Source: an uncultured Prevotella sp. (GTDB taxonomy: Bacteria; Bacteroidota; Bacteroidia; Bacteroidales; Bacteroidaceae). Taken from it: a stretch of DNA of 44,707 bases. The notes under the pieces were generated by a model. That model did no database searches. It was given only the letters and a program-made list of their open reading frames with translations, and was not told the origin of the DNA. A program made the translations under genes and the position numbers. Where the stretch lies: contig ONAK01000025.1 in NCBI GenBank assembly GCA_900315765.1, positions 1 through 44,707 of the forward strand, given 5' to 3'. Shown here piece after piece: positions 23,245 through 32,529 of this stretch (positions are counted from its first letter, which is position 1; each line of letters opens with the position of its first letter).

Positions 23245-24396
23245 ATGGATATAGCAATCTACACACTCACATCCGAACTGCACGACGAGAATGCAGTTAG
23301 CGCAGTTACCCAAGAGTTTTTAGGCAGTCTTGGTATTAGTTATACCTTTAAGGGTAGCGATTATGCCGACTATGGTAGTCATACTCTGTCGGTCATTTAT
23401 GTCCGTACAGGCGGTCCTGAGGGTATATTCAAGCGTCTGCTACCACAACTCCGCCAGCAGACCCAGGCTCCGTTCTATCTGCTCACATCGGGTAAGAGTA
23501 ACTCGCTGGCAGCATCAATGGAAATCCTTTCATACCTGCAGCAGAACTACATGCAGGGTGAGATTATTCACGGCAGTACGGATTATATCGCCTGTCGATT
23601 GGCTACACTAACCAAGGTCAGCGAGGCTAAGAATAAGCTCAGCGGAACACGATACGGCATCATCGGTCAACCATCCGACTGGCTTATCTCAAGCGCTGCC
23701 GATCCTAAAGCCGTTAAGACAAAGCTTGGCATCGATCTGGTAGAAGTTCCTATCGAAGAGCTTATTGAGGGTGTCGGAAAGATTGCAGAGGGTGAAATGC
23801 CCGATCGTATCTATGAGGCTTTGAAGGTGATTGTAGATAAATACCAGCTGCAAGGTTTCACACTTAGATGTTTCGATCTGCTTACGGCAGTTCACAATAC
23901 CGGTTGCCTTGCTCTGGCTCGTCTTAATGCCGAGGGTATAGTGGCAGGTTGCGAGGGCGATGTGCCTGCAATGCTGTCGATGGCTATTAACAATGCACTG
24001 CTTGGTGTTTCTGGATTCCAGGCCAATCCATCACAGATAAACCCCGAAACGGGTGAGATGCTGTTTGCCCACTGCACCATTCCACTTAATATGGTTGAGC
24101 GCTACGAACTCGATACCCATTTCGAATCGGGCATTGGCGTTGGAATCAGGGGGTTTATGAAGGAAGGTCCCGTAACCATCTTCAAGGTGTCGGGCGACCT
24201 TAAGCGTTGCTTTATGGCCGAAGGTGAGCTTGTAAGGAATCAGGCAAAACCTGATTTGTGCCGCACTCAGCAGGTAATCCAGCTTGCTGATAGTCGTCAG
24301 ACAAGCTATTTCCTTACTCAACCCATCGGCAATCACCACATCATCACTCCTGGCAATAATCGCAAACTGTTTGAGGACTTTATAGCATCACTTTAA
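23245..24396 (+). CDS. L-fucose/L-arabinose isomerase-fold protein
   Basis: The 383-residue protein resembles the COG2407 (fucose isomerase-related) family: an N-terminal Rossmann-like half and a C-terminal half with GCEGDVPAMLSMAINNALLG, FAHCTIPLNM and the Glu/His positions expected around the metal site. Such proteins isomerise aldoses and ketoses in characterised members, but many Bacteroidales copies are uncharacterised. It follows the TonB receptor at 12 nt and precedes the methyltransferase at 3 nt, an odd setting for a sugar enzyme, so the substrate is open. Confidence 0.65.
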   Translation: MDIAIYTLTSELHDENAVSAVTQEFLGSLGISYTFKGSDYADYGSHTLSVIYVRTGGPEGIFKRLLPQLRQQTQAPFYLLTSGKSNSLAASMEILSYLQQNYMQGEIIHGSTDYIACRLATLTKVSEAKNKLSGTRYGIIGQPSDWLISSAADPKAVKTKLGIDLVEVPIEELIEGVGKIAEGEMPDRIYEALKVIVDKYQLQGFTLRCFDLLTAVHNTGCLALARLNAEGIVAGCEGDVPAMLSMAINNALLGVSGFQANPSQINPETGEMLFAHCTIPLNMVERYELDTHFESGIGVGIRGFMKEGPVTIFKVSGDLKRCFMAEGELVRNQAKPDLCRTQQVIQLADSRQTSYFLTQPIGNHHIITPGNNRKLFEDFIASL

Positions 24397-24399
24397 GAT

Positions 24400-25560
24400 A
24401 TGAACGAGGCAACACTCGAGTTTATCCGTATCCATGCTGACGAAGACGTACGCCAGTTGGCCTTCTTAGGGAAGAAAAACCCTGAGGTCGACATGGCGTA
24501 TGCCCTCGATCAGATAGCGGGCAGGCAGAAGGCGCGTGTAAAAATACCCTCGTGGGCTTCTATCGATGGCATCGTGTATCCACCCCATATCTCTATGGAG
24601 CAGTGTTCGAGCGAACAAACTGCCAGATATAAAGCAAGTATAGCCGGAAATGGCGATAAAATAGTTGATCTTACTGCCGGCTTCGGAGTCGATATGGCCT
24701 TCATGTCTGCAGGTTTCAAGCAGGCCGTTCATGTTGAGATGCAGCCGCAATTATGCTCCATTTCATCGGAGAATTATAAATGTTTAGGTTTGAATCATGT
24801 TCAGGTTGTATGCCGCGATGGAGTAGGGTATCTTCACCAGATGGAACATGCCGACCTGATATTCATCGACCCTGCCCGAAGAGACCAACATGGAGCCCGT
24901 ACCTATGGCATAGCCGACTGCACCCCGAATGTCTTGGAAATCATCGATGAAATGCTGCAAAAAGCCAATCGGGTTATGATAAAACTATCGCCAATGCTCG
25001 ACTGGCAGAAAACTGTGGCCGATGTTGGCAATGTAAGTCAGGTTCATATTGTGTCTGTAGGTAACGAATGCAAGGAACTGCTTTTGGTTGTAGAAAAAGC
25101 AGATGTCCCACTACAGATATTCTGTGTCAACGATGACGATGTGTTCAGTTACACGTTTGGCGATGTAACCAGTCATACTTGGTCAGAACCTGCTGTGCCC
25201 AAGTATCTCTACGAGCCTAATGCTTCTGTAATGAAGGCCGGTTGTTTCAACCTTATTTCTCAGCGTTTCGGCATTACTCAGCCCGATGCTAACAGTCATC
25301 TGTTCCTGTCTGATAAGTTAGTCGAAGGTTTCCCTGGCCGTGGGTTTGTTATCGAGCGTTTCAGCACTATGAACAAACGTGAGCTTAAAGAAGCCCTTGC
25401 TGGTATCGATAAAGCCAATATAGCCGTAAGGAACTTCCCCTTGTCAGTGGCCGACCTTAGGAAGCGACTTAAGCTGAAGGATGGCGGCGATGTATATATT
25501 TTCGCTACTACCGATGCCAAGAAGGGCCATTTGGTAATGGTTTGCCGAAAAATATCTTAA
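24400..25560 (+). CDS. Class I SAM-dependent methyltransferase with THUMP-like C-terminal domain
   Basis: The 386 residues include a SAM-binding site (IVDLTAGFGVDMAFMSAG) and the catalytic-site style motif IFIDPARRD, similar to RNA/DNA methyltransferases. A C-terminal region (about 300-386, ending HLVMVCRK) fits the THUMP-like domain described for this Bacteroidota family. It may modify tRNA or rRNA, but no substrate is established. It starts 3 nt after the isomerase-fold gene and ends the operon. Confidence 0.75.
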   Translation: MNEATLEFIRIHADEDVRQLAFLGKKNPEVDMAYALDQIAGRQKARVKIPSWASIDGIVYPPHISMEQCSSEQTARYKASIAGNGDKIVDLTAGFGVDMAFMSAGFKQAVHVEMQPQLCSISSENYKCLGLNHVQVVCRDGVGYLHQMEHADLIFIDPARRDQHGARTYGIADCTPNVLEIIDEMLQKANRVMIKLSPMLDWQKTVADVGNVSQVHIVSVGNECKELLLVVEKADVPLQIFCVNDDDVFSYTFGDVTSHTWSEPAVPKYLYEPNASVMKAGCFNLISQRFGITQPDANSHLFLSDKLVEGFPGRGFVIERFSTMNKRELKEALAGIDKANIAVRNFPLSVADLRKRLKLKDGGDVYIFATTDAKKGHLVMVCRKIS

Positions 25561-25565
25561 TATTT

Positions 25566-25596
25566 TTTGTTATTTGCTGCTTTTTCTTTATCTTTG
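25566..25596 (+). promoter_or_regulatory. Promoter of the acetyltransferase-like gene
   Basis: TTTG (25566-25569), 19 nt, TATCTTTG (25589-25596): a full consensus match, about 30 nt before ATG 25631. Confidence 0.8.
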
Positions 25597-25630
25597 CATC
25601 GTTTTTAAGCTTAACGAACAAAGAGAGAAT

Positions 25631-26797
25631 ATGTCTGCAGTAGAAATTAGGAAAGTCACTGACAAGAAGAGTCTTGAGGCTTTTATCGATTTTCATTACG
25701 ATTTGTATAAGGGTAATCAGTACGATGCGCCCAACCTTTTCACCGACGATCTTCACACCTTAAGCAAGGATAAGAATGCGGCTTTTGAGTTTTGCGAGGC
25801 CGAGTATTTTCTGGCGTATAAGGATGGCAAGATTGTTGGCCGTATAGCCGCTATCATCAATCACCGTGCCAACGATAAGTGGAACCGTCAGAGTGTCCGC
25901 TTCGGATGGGTCGATTTCATCGATGATATTGAGGTTAGTAAGGCCCTGTTTGATGCTGTTGAGCAATGGGGCCGCGAGAAGGGTATGACCGAGATGGTTG
26001 GTCCGTTAGGTTTTACCGATATGGATCCTGAAGGCATGCTTATCGAGGGTTTCGACCAGTTGGGCACTATGGCCACCATTTACAACTATCCTTACTACCC
26101 CAAGCACATTGAGCAGCTTGGCGGTTGGGAGAAGGATAACGACTATGTTGAATTCAAGCTTGTAGTACCCGAGAAGGGTCAGATGCCTGAGAAATTCAAA
26201 AAAATTGCCGAGATGGTGATGAAGCGTTACAATCTGCATCCAGCTCATCCCAAGCGCAGTCAGGTGTTTGGAAAAGAGCAGATAGGTCGTAAGGTACTCG
26301 ATGTGGTTAATAAGACCTTTGGCCATCTTTACGGCTATTCCCAGATGACCGAAGCCCAGATCGACGAGTATCTTAAGATGTACTTCCCGATGCTCGATAT
26401 GAACCTGGTTTGTCTGATTGAGGACTGGAACACACCTAACCACGAGATTGTTGGTGTTGGTATCTCTATCACCTCCATGACCCGTGCCCTGCAGAAGTGC
26501 CGTCGAGGTCGCCTGTGGCCATTCGGATGGTGGCATTGTCTCCGTGCGCTCAAGTTCCATAAGGCCGAAGGTGTCGACTTGATGCTGGTAGGCATCCTGC
26601 CCGAGTACCAGCAGAAGGGCGCTAACGCCTTGTTGTTCTACGACCTCATTCCCCGTTATCAGGCCTATGGTTTCAAGTGGGGCGAGACGAATGTAGAGAT
26701 GGAGACAAACGAGAAGGTGCAGAGCCAGTGGCAGTACCTGGAGCACACACAACATAAACGCAGAAGATGTTTTAAAAAGGTGTTGGGTGATAGGTGA
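25631..26797 (+). CDS. GNAT-like acyltransferase family protein
   Basis: I chose ATG 25631 (MSAVEIRKVTDKKS, 388 aa), since the promoter lies between it and the longer frame's start. The N-terminal part contains a GNAT-like stretch (YFLAYKDGKIVGRIAAIINH) and the C-terminal part a second (VDLMLVGILPEYQQKGANALL), where V-GILPEYQQKG resembles the acetyl-CoA-binding motif A. The family is common in Bacteroidota and uncharacterised. Its last codons (VLGDR and the TGA stop) lie in a heptamer repeat tract that may have been added later. Confidence 0.65.
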   Translation: MSAVEIRKVTDKKSLEAFIDFHYDLYKGNQYDAPNLFTDDLHTLSKDKNAAFEFCEAEYFLAYKDGKIVGRIAAIINHRANDKWNRQSVRFGWVDFIDDIEVSKALFDAVEQWGREKGMTEMVGPLGFTDMDPEGMLIEGFDQLGTMATIYNYPYYPKHIEQLGGWEKDNDYVEFKLVVPEKGQMPEKFKKIAEMVMKRYNLHPAHPKRSQVFGKEQIGRKVLDVVNKTFGHLYGYSQMTEAQIDEYLKMYFPMLDMNLVCLIEDWNTPNHEIVGVGISITSMTRALQKCRRGRLWPFGWWHCLRALKFHKAEGVDLMLVGILPEYQQKGANALLFYDLIPRYQAYGFKWGETNVEMETNEKVQSQWQYLEHTQHKRRRCFKKVLGDR

Positions 26798-26802
26798 TAG
26801 GC
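26779..26802. repeat. Heptamer repeat tract at the end of the acetyltransferase gene
   Basis: Consecutive 7-mers GGTGTTG, GGTGATA, GGTGATA. They provide the gene's last codons and its stop. 13 bases (26779-26791) are perfectly complementary to 26908-26920. Confidence 0.6.
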
Positions 26803-26875
26803 GAATCTCTAGATAACAAAATACTTATCATTGTAAAACAACTTGCAAAATTACGAACAACAATACAAGCATAAT

Positions 26876-28834
26876 ATGGCAGAAGAAATAACTAACACCC
26901 AACACCCATCACCCAACACCCCGTTGTACGACGAAGGGAACATTCAAACTCTTACAGGTTTGGAACATATCCGTCTTCGCCCGGGTATGTATATTGGTAG
27001 ATTGGGCGATGGCTCATCAGCCGAAGACGGTATTTACGTGCTGTTAAAAGAAGTGTTTGATAACTCTATCGACGAATTCAAGATGAAGGCCGGCGATAGA
27101 ATCGAGGTAAACGTAGAGGATAATCTGCGTATCTCGGTGCGCGACTATGGTCGAGGCATTCCTCAGGGAAAGCTGATCGAGTCGGTGAGCATACTTAACA
27201 CCAGTGGTAAGTTCGACTCTAAGGCGTTTAAGAAGTCTATCGGACTTAACGGTGTGGGTGTTAAGGCCGTCAACGCATTGAGCAGCCGTTTCGAGGTACA
27301 CAGCTACCGCGACGGTAAGGTGCGTAAGGCCGTCTTCGAGTGCGGTAAGCTGATAAGCGATGTCACCGAACCATCGCAGGACGAGAACGGAACCTACATC
27401 TATTTCGAGCCCGATGCCACTAAGTTTGTGAACTATCAGTTCCACGATGAAATCGTAGAAAATATGCTTCGCAACTACACCTACCTGAATATCGGTCTCA
27501 CCATTATGTATAACGGTCGCCGCATTCTTTCACGTCATGGACTTGAAGACCTGCTGAAAGACCGCATGACCAGCGATGCACTTTATCCTATTGTGCATCT
27601 CCAGGGCGAAGATATCGAGATAGCTTTCACCCATGCCAATCAGTATGGCGAGGAGTATTACTCGTTTGTTAACGGTCAGCACACCACTCAGGGTGGTACC
27701 CACCAGAGTGCGTTTAAAGAGCATATTGCCCGTACCATCAAAGAGTTCTACGGCAAATACGAGTACGGCGACATCCGTACAGGTATCGTAGCCGCCATTG
27801 CCATCAACGTCGAGGAACCCATGTTCGAGAGTCAGACCAAGATTAAACTCGGTTCGCTCACGATGGCCCCCGATGGCGGTGTGAGCATCAATAAATACAT
27901 CGGCGACTTCATCAAGCAGGAGGTTGATAACTATCTGCATATCCATCAGGATGTGGCCGAGGTGCTTGAGAATAAGATTAAGGAGAGCGAGCGCGACCGT
28001 AAGGCGATGGCTGGTGTCACCAAATTGGCTCGTGAGCGTGCCAAGAAGGCCAACCTGCACAACCGCAAACTGCGCGACTGTCGCATCCACTTCAGCGATG
28101 TGAAGAACGACCGCAAGGAAGAGTCGTGCATCTTCATTACCGAGGGTGACTCTGCCAGCGGAAGCATCACCAAGAGCCGCGATGTAAACACCCAGGCTGT
28201 GTTCTCGTTACGAGGCAAACCGCTCAACTGTTTCGGACTCACCAAGAAGGTGGTCTACGAGAACGAGGAGTTCAATCTGCTTCAGGCCGCCCTCGATATC
28301 GAAGATGGCTTAGATACCCTGCGATATAATAAGGTCATTGTGGCTACCGATGCCGATGTCGACGGTATGCACATCCGCCTGCTCATCATCACGTTCTTCC
28401 TCCAGTTCTTCCCCGAGCTCATCAAGAAGGGGCATGTCTATGTCCTGCAGACACCGCTGTTCCGTGTGCGCAACCGTCGTACTAAGATCAAGAACAAGAA
28501 AACCATCGCTGAGGCTGATGCCAAGTCCGATAAAAAGGGCGATTTCATCACTCGTTACTGTTATAGCGACGAAGAGCGCCAGAAGGCTATCGAGGAGCTT
28601 GGTCCCGATCCTGAGATCACCCGATTCAAAGGTCTTGGAGAGATTTCGCCCGATGAATTTGCCGGTTTCATCGGTCCCGACATCCGTCTTGAGCAGGTAA
28701 CACTCCACAAAACCGACCAAGTACAGAAGCTTCTCGAGTACTACATGGGCAAGAACACCATGGAGCGCCAGAACTTCATCATCGATAACCTGGTGGTAGA
28801 AGAAGACCGCCCCGAAGAAGACATTTATGAATAA
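26876..28834 (+). CDS. parE: DNA topoisomerase IV subunit B
   Basis: ParE is the ATPase half of topoisomerase IV, which unlinks daughter chromosomes. ATG 26876 ([10 protein letters not shown]) gives 652 residues. Seen: GHKL ATPase ([11 protein letters not shown], then DYGRGIP and [11 protein letters not shown]), QTKIKLG transducer motif region, and TOPRIM with [10 protein letters not shown] and [10 protein letters not shown]. The assignment to ParE over GyrB rests on length and overall wording. Residues 7-15 are encoded by a heptamer repeat tract, so the N-terminal tail is lineage-specific. parC is not adjacent; the S41 protease gene overlaps the end by 8 nt. Confidence 0.88.
   Translation: MAEEITNTQHPSPNTPLYDEGNIQTLTGLEHIRLRPGMYIGRLGDGSSAEDGIYVLLKEVFDNSIDEFKMKAGDRIEVNVEDNLRISVRDYGRGIPQGKLIESVSILNTSGKFDSKAFKKSIGLNGVGVKAVNALSSRFEVHSYRDGKVRKAVFECGKLISDVTEPSQDENGTYIYFEPDATKFVNYQFHDEIVENMLRNYTYLNIGLTIMYNGRRILSRHGLEDLLKDRMTSDALYPIVHLQGEDIEIAFTHANQYGEEYYSFVNGQHTTQGGTHQSAFKEHIARTIKEFYGKYEYGDIRTGIVAAIAINVEEPMFESQTKIKLGSLTMAPDGGVSINKYIGDFIKQEVDNYLHIHQDVAEVLENKIKESERDRKAMAGVTKLARERAKKANLHNRKLRDCRIHFSDVKNDRKEESCIFITEGDSASGSITKSRDVNTQAVFSLRGKPLNCFGLTKKVVYENEEFNLLQAALDIEDGLDTLRYNKVIVATDADVDGMHIRLLIITFFLQFFPELIKKGHVYVLQTPLFRVRNRRTKIKNKKTIAEADAKSDKKGDFITRYCYSDEERQKAIEELGPDPEITRFKGLGEISPDEFAGFIGPDIRLEQVTLHKTDQVQKLLEYYMGKNTMERQNFIIDNLVVEEDRPEEDIYE
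26895..26922. repeat. Heptamer repeat tract inside the start of parE
   Basis: Tandem AACACCC, AACACCC, ATCACCC, AACACCC, encoding the poorly conserved Thr/Pro/His/Asn-rich tail at residues 7-15. It is the inverted counterpart of the tract at 26779-26802. Confidence 0.6.
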
Positions 28835-30404
28835 GGTATTTGCATCATGTTTATTGTGCTTGGCTGCACTTAGTGCCCATGGCCAGTTTAGAATAAATCA
28901 AAGTGATGATTCGCCGATACGGAAGTTGCAGTTTGCTGAGATTGCTATCAGTAATCTGTATGTAGACAGCGTTGACGAGAAGAAACTTGTGGAAGATGCC
29001 ATTCGCGGTATGCTCGACAAACTCGATCCCCACTCATCCTATATGACTCCCAAGGAGGTGAAGGACGCCAACGAGCCCCTTAACGGTAATTTCGAGGGCA
29101 TCGGTGTGCAGTTCAATATGATTGAAGACACGCTGCTCGTTATCCAGCCCGTTACCAATGGCCCCTCAGAGAAGGTAGGCATCATTGCAGGCGATAGAAT
29201 CGTCTCTGTCAACGATTCTGCCATCGCAGGTGTAAAGATGTCCAAGGAGGAGATTATGAAGCGTCTACGCGGCCCTAAAGGCACAAAAGTAAAGCTTGGC
29301 GTTATCCGTCAGGGTATCAAAGACCGCCTCACCTTTACCGTTGTGCGCGATAAGATTCCCGTAAAGTCCGTTGATGCCGTCTATATGATTCGTCCGGAGA
29401 TAGGTTATATCCGTATCGGCAATTTCGGTGCTACTACCCATCAGGAGTTCCTCCAGGGCCTTAAAACCCTGCGCGATCAGGGCATGCAGCACCTTATTCT
29501 CGACCTTCAGGAGAATGGTGGCGGCTACCTTAAGGCTGCTGTAGATATCGCCAATGAGTTCTTGCAGCGTAACGACTTGATTGTGTATACCGTGGGCCGC
29601 AAGGTGCCTCGCACGGAATATAAGGCCGATGGCGGCGGTGTTTTCCGTCAGGGTAAGATTGTAGTACTTGTCGACAGTTATACAGCCTCTGCGGCCGAAA
29701 TTGTTACCGGAGCCATCCAGGATCAGGATCGTGGCATCGTGGTTGGTCGCCGTACCTTCGGCAAGGGCCTTGTTCAGCGTCCGCTCGATATGCCCGACGG
29801 CTCTATGATACGTCTCACCATTGCTCATTACTATACCCCCTCGGGCCGATGCATCCAGAAGCCTTATACCAAGGGCGAGAACCGCGATTATGCGATGGAT
29901 GTGATCAATCGTCTGAAGAGTGGCGAGCTTACCAATGCCGACAGCATCCATTTTGCCGACTCGCTGAAGTTCGAGACGCTGAAAGAACACCGCACCGTTT
30001 ACGGTGGCGGCGGTATCATGCCCGATGAGTATATCCCGCTCGATACCACCATCTATACCCGATTCCATCGCGAACTGACGGCCAAGAGCATCGTTTTGCA
30101 GCATAACCTGCGATACGTAGATAATCATCGCAAACAGCTCAAGAAAACCTGGACATCGTTCGATGCGTTCAAGCAGAACTATCAGGTGCCACAGAGTCTG
30201 GTAGATGCCATCATCAAGGATGGCGAGAAGCAGAATATCAAGCCCAAGGACAAGGCTGAACTCGAAAAGACCCTGCCTCACCTTCGCTTGCAGCTCAAGG
30301 CCCTCATAGCCCGCGATATTTGGGATATGAGCGAGTATTACTCTATTTTCAACGAAGAGAATGAGATGGTAAAGCGAGCCCTCGAGGTGATGGCTCGCCC
30401 ATAA
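28827..30404 (+). CDS. S41-family carboxy-terminal processing protease
   Basis: The 525 residues have a signal peptide ([20 protein letters not shown]), a PDZ domain (about 90-180, EGIGVQFNM to LRGPKGTKV), and the S41 protease core with nucleophile Ser in [10 protein letters not shown] and general-base Lys in RTFGKGLVQ. It works in the periplasm, degrading or trimming proteins recognised by their C-termini. The start overlaps the parE end by 8 nt, so the two are co-transcribed. It converges with the HAD gene with one base between the stops and no clear terminator. Confidence 0.92.
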   Translation: MNKVFASCLLCLAALSAHGQFRINQSDDSPIRKLQFAEIAISNLYVDSVDEKKLVEDAIRGMLDKLDPHSSYMTPKEVKDANEPLNGNFEGIGVQFNMIEDTLLVIQPVTNGPSEKVGIIAGDRIVSVNDSAIAGVKMSKEEIMKRLRGPKGTKVKLGVIRQGIKDRLTFTVVRDKIPVKSVDAVYMIRPEIGYIRIGNFGATTHQEFLQGLKTLRDQGMQHLILDLQENGGGYLKAAVDIANEFLQRNDLIVYTVGRKVPRTEYKADGGGVFRQGKIVVLVDSYTASAAEIVTGAIQDQDRGIVVGRRTFGKGLVQRPLDMPDGSMIRLTIAHYYTPSGRCIQKPYTKGENRDYAMDVINRLKSGELTNADSIHFADSLKFETLKEHRTVYGGGGIMPDEYIPLDTTIYTRFHRELTAKSIVLQHNLRYVDNHRKQLKKTWTSFDAFKQNYQVPQSLVDAIIKDGEKQNIKPKDKAELEKTLPHLRLQLKALIARDIWDMSEYYSIFNEENEMVKRALEVMARP

Positions 30405-30405
30405 G

Positions 30406-31194
30406 TTATATTAAGCCGAAGTGGCTTAAAGCATATCGGATGCCGTCTTCGTCGACAGAAGTTGTCACGAAGTCGGCTTCTTTTTTCAGTTCGTCTATGG
30501 CGTTGCCCATAGCTACGCCTATGCCTGCGCGGCGCACCATCGTACTGTCGTTGCCGCCATCGCCAAAGGCCATGGTGTAGCGAGGGTCTAACCCTAAGTG
30601 CTCAGCCATCGCCATGATGCCCTCGCCCTTATCGGCGCCCTTGGCCGTTACATCGGTAAATGCCGGATGCCAGCGTCCCGATGTACATCCTGGCAACTTG
30701 GCCATCAGCTCTTGTTCGTAGTCCTTGTCAAAGAATGGTGTTATCTGCAGTATGCGCTGCTCTAACACCTGCTCTACGGGTTTCGCCAGGTTCAGGTTCT
30801 CCACAGCCAGATGCTGACGGAAAATCAGGTCTACATCGCCTTTAGGATCCAGCACGGCCACATCCTTCTCGCCTATCACTATCACGCCGTAGTGCTTCTC
30901 TATGCTGTCTTCTACCACCATTCTGGCCTCCTGCTGCGGTATCGCCTTGCAGGCCACCACATCGCTGTCTACAAAGCACAGAGCGCCGTTGGTGGTCACG
31001 TAGCCGTCAATCAGGTGCTCTATGGCCCCCAGATTGGTAATGATGATAGGTGGGCGCCCAGTGGCAATAAACACCTTATGTCCGTTAGCCTTCGCCTGAG
31101 TGAGGGCCAAGATAGTAGAAGGCGGAATCTGGTGGCTGTCAAAGCTCACCAAGGTTCCGTCTATATCAAAAAACAGAGCGTATTTCTGTTGCAT
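30406..31194 (-). CDS. HAD-superfamily (Cof-type) phosphatase
   Basis: The 262 residues contain HAD motif I (FFDIDGTLVSFD), motif II (FIATGRP), a Lys region, and motif III/IV (MAFGDGGNDSTMVRRAGIG), with a C2B-type cap between, typical of the Cof/YbiV-like group. These enzymes hydrolyse sugar phosphates, flavin or pyridoxal phosphates; the substrate cannot be told. It begins 4 nt after the FMN-binding protein gene; an FMN-phosphate link is tempting but speculative. Confidence 0.88.
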   Translation of the reverse strand: MQQKYALFFDIDGTLVSFDSHQIPPSTILALTQAKANGHKVFIATGRPPIIITNLGAIEHLIDGYVTTNGALCFVDSDVVACKAIPQQEARMVVEDSIEKHYGVIVIGEKDVAVLDPKGDVDLIFRQHLAVENLNLAKPVEQVLEQRILQITPFFDKDYEQELMAKLPGCTSGRWHPAFTDVTAKGADKGEGIMAMAEHLGLDPRYTMAFGDGGNDSTMVRRAGIGVAMGNAIDELKKEADFVTTSVDEDGIRYALSHFGLI

Positions 31195-31198
31195 ACCG

Positions 31199-31606
31199 TT
31201 ATTTTTTGTGATTCTGGTAGTAATCCAATCCCAGTTTCACATTCTCGATAACGGCTTCCGATGAGTATGTAGCACCCGTAACAGCGTCAACCTTCAGGGC
31301 CTTGGCGTCCTTTACCTTCAGGCCGTTCCACTTCTCCAGCAGAGCCTTCTTCACCTTGCTGAAGTACTTTGGAGTCTCCTGGTTTTTCAGTGCCTCAATC
31401 TTCACTACCTTATTCTTCTCAATATAAATCTTCAGTGGTGTTGTGCCCAGGTAACCCTGTACATCCTTGCCCAGCGTAGTTGTATTGATAACGGTCGTGC
31501 CGTTCTCTTTAGTCATTGTCTGGTCGCCGGCCATCCAGCTCTGCATCATCAGTGCCACTGCCAAAACCGCGCAGCAGCTAAAAATCTTCATCACAATCTT
31601 TTTCAT
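31199..31606 (-). CDS. Exported FMN-binding domain protein
   Basis: The 135 residues have a signal peptide-like start (MKKIVMKIFSCCAVLAVALMM) and an FMN_bind domain (about 55-130), as in RnfG and NqrC. The flavinylation motif is visible as DAVTGATYSS, where the second Thr would carry FMN through a phosphoester bond added by ApbE. It should act as an extracytoplasmic one-electron carrier. It has no partners in the window; ApbE is not present here. The gene lies 53 nt after ybeY and 4 nt before the HAD gene. Confidence 0.85.
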   Translation of the reverse strand: MKKIVMKIFSCCAVLAVALMMQSWMAGDQTMTKENGTTVINTTTLGKDVQGYLGTTPLKIYIEKNKVVKIEALKNQETPKYFSKVKKALLEKWNGLKVKDAKALKVDAVTGATYSSEAVIENVKLGLDYYQNHKK

Positions 31607-31632
31607 CTTCTTTTATATAATCATTTATAATA

Positions 31633-31669
31633 CTCTCACTTTCTCACCTTTTCACTTTCTCACTTTTCC
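31633..31669. repeat. Octamer repeat tract over the ybeY stop
   Basis: On the minus strand four 8-mers of the type GAAAGTGA (with AAAGGTGA as one variant) run in tandem and end with GAG. The ybeY stop TGA (31660-31662) lies inside. The same family is found inside the NRPS gene at 42281-42319. Confidence 0.6.
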
Positions 31670-32076
31670 AACATTGCCAGCGCTTTGTTTTCCGCTGCCT
31701 CCATAATCTCGCGCTCCCCTGGACCTTTATCGTTGATACCGCACAGGTGCAGTATACCGTGAATGATGACGCGGTGCAGCTCCTCGTCGTATGGACGTCC
31801 GAACTTATCCGAGTTAGTAAATACCGTGTCGAGTGAGATATACAGGTCGCCGCTGATGGTTTTGCCCTCGGTGTAGTCGAAGGTAATGATGTCGGTATAG
31901 TAGTCATGACCCAGATACTGGTTGTTCACCTCCAGAATCTTGTCGTCGTTCACAAACAGATAGCCAATCTCGCCAACCTTCTTGCCGTAGCTGGCAGCCA
32001 CTTTGCGTATCCAATTGGTTGTTTCGCGTTTCTTGATATTAGGGAATTTCACCCCTTCAGCTTCGTATATAATCAT
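31660..32076 (-). CDS. ybeY: Endoribonuclease YbeY (rRNA maturation)
   Basis: YbeY is a metal-dependent RNase needed for 16S rRNA 3' maturation and ribosome quality control. The 138 residues contain the metal motif HGILHLCGINDKG: the first two His of the usual HGxLHLxGxDH are present, while the third His position is not His, as I recall for other Bacteroidota. ATG 32076 overlaps the coaD stop as ATGA. Its stop lies inside an octamer repeat tract. Confidence 0.9.
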   Translation of the reverse strand: MIIYEAEGVKFPNIKKRETTNWIRKVAASYGKKVGEIGYLFVNDDKILEVNNQYLGHDYYTDIITFDYTEGKTISGDLYISLDTVFTNSDKFGRPYDEELHRVIIHGILHLCGINDKGPGEREIMEAAENKALAMLEK

Positions 32077-32528
32077 ATTTTTCCTTTTTTGGGTAAATAA
32101 GCACTCACGTCAACACCAAAGTGCTGCAACTCTCTTACAGCGCTCGACGATATGCTGGCCAGCTCCGGCTCGGTATACAGCAGTATCGTCTCTATGCCGC
32201 CCAGTTTGCGGTTAAAGTCAGCCTGCCATTGTTCGTATTCAAAGTCGCTCACAGTGCGCACACCTTTCACGATGAATTGGGCGTTTTCTGCCTTTGCAAA
32301 GTCCATAGCCAGTCCGTGGTATGGTTTCACCTCTATGCGTTTTTCGTCGGCATACAGGTCGCTAATCACCTTCATACGCTCCTCGGCCGAGGGCATGTCG
32401 GGCTTATGCACATTGTCGCCAACCACTCCTATAACCAGTCGGTCGAAGAGTGGCAGCACCCGTCGCACAATCGAGTCATGCCCAATCGTAAACGGATTAA
32501 AACTCCCCACAAATATTCCTTTTCTCAT
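32073..32528 (-). CDS. coaD: Phosphopantetheine adenylyltransferase
   Basis: CoaD makes dephospho-CoA from 4'-phosphopantetheine and ATP. The 151 residues from ATG 32528 (MRKGIFVGSFNPF) hold the nucleotidyltransferase motif TIGHDSIV and the signature ISSSAVRE. A longer open frame upstream runs into ruvB and is not real. One nt separates it from the ruvB stop. CoA is the source of the phosphopantetheine arm required by the NRPS carrier domains in this window; that is a general dependence, not evidence of co-regulation. Confidence 0.95.
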   Translation of the reverse strand: MRKGIFVGSFNPFTIGHDSIVRRVLPLFDRLVIGVVGDNVHKPDMPSAEERMKVISDLYADEKRIEVKPYHGLAMDFAKAENAQFIVKGVRTVSDFEYEQWQADFNRKLGGIETILLYTEPELASISSSAVRELQHFGVDVSAYLPKKGKI

Positions 32529-32529
32529 A

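Noticed and set aside
29265..30281. 338-residue minus-strand open frame inside the S41 protease gene
   Set aside because: Composition follows the opposite-strand codon bias of the protease gene; no family resemblance.
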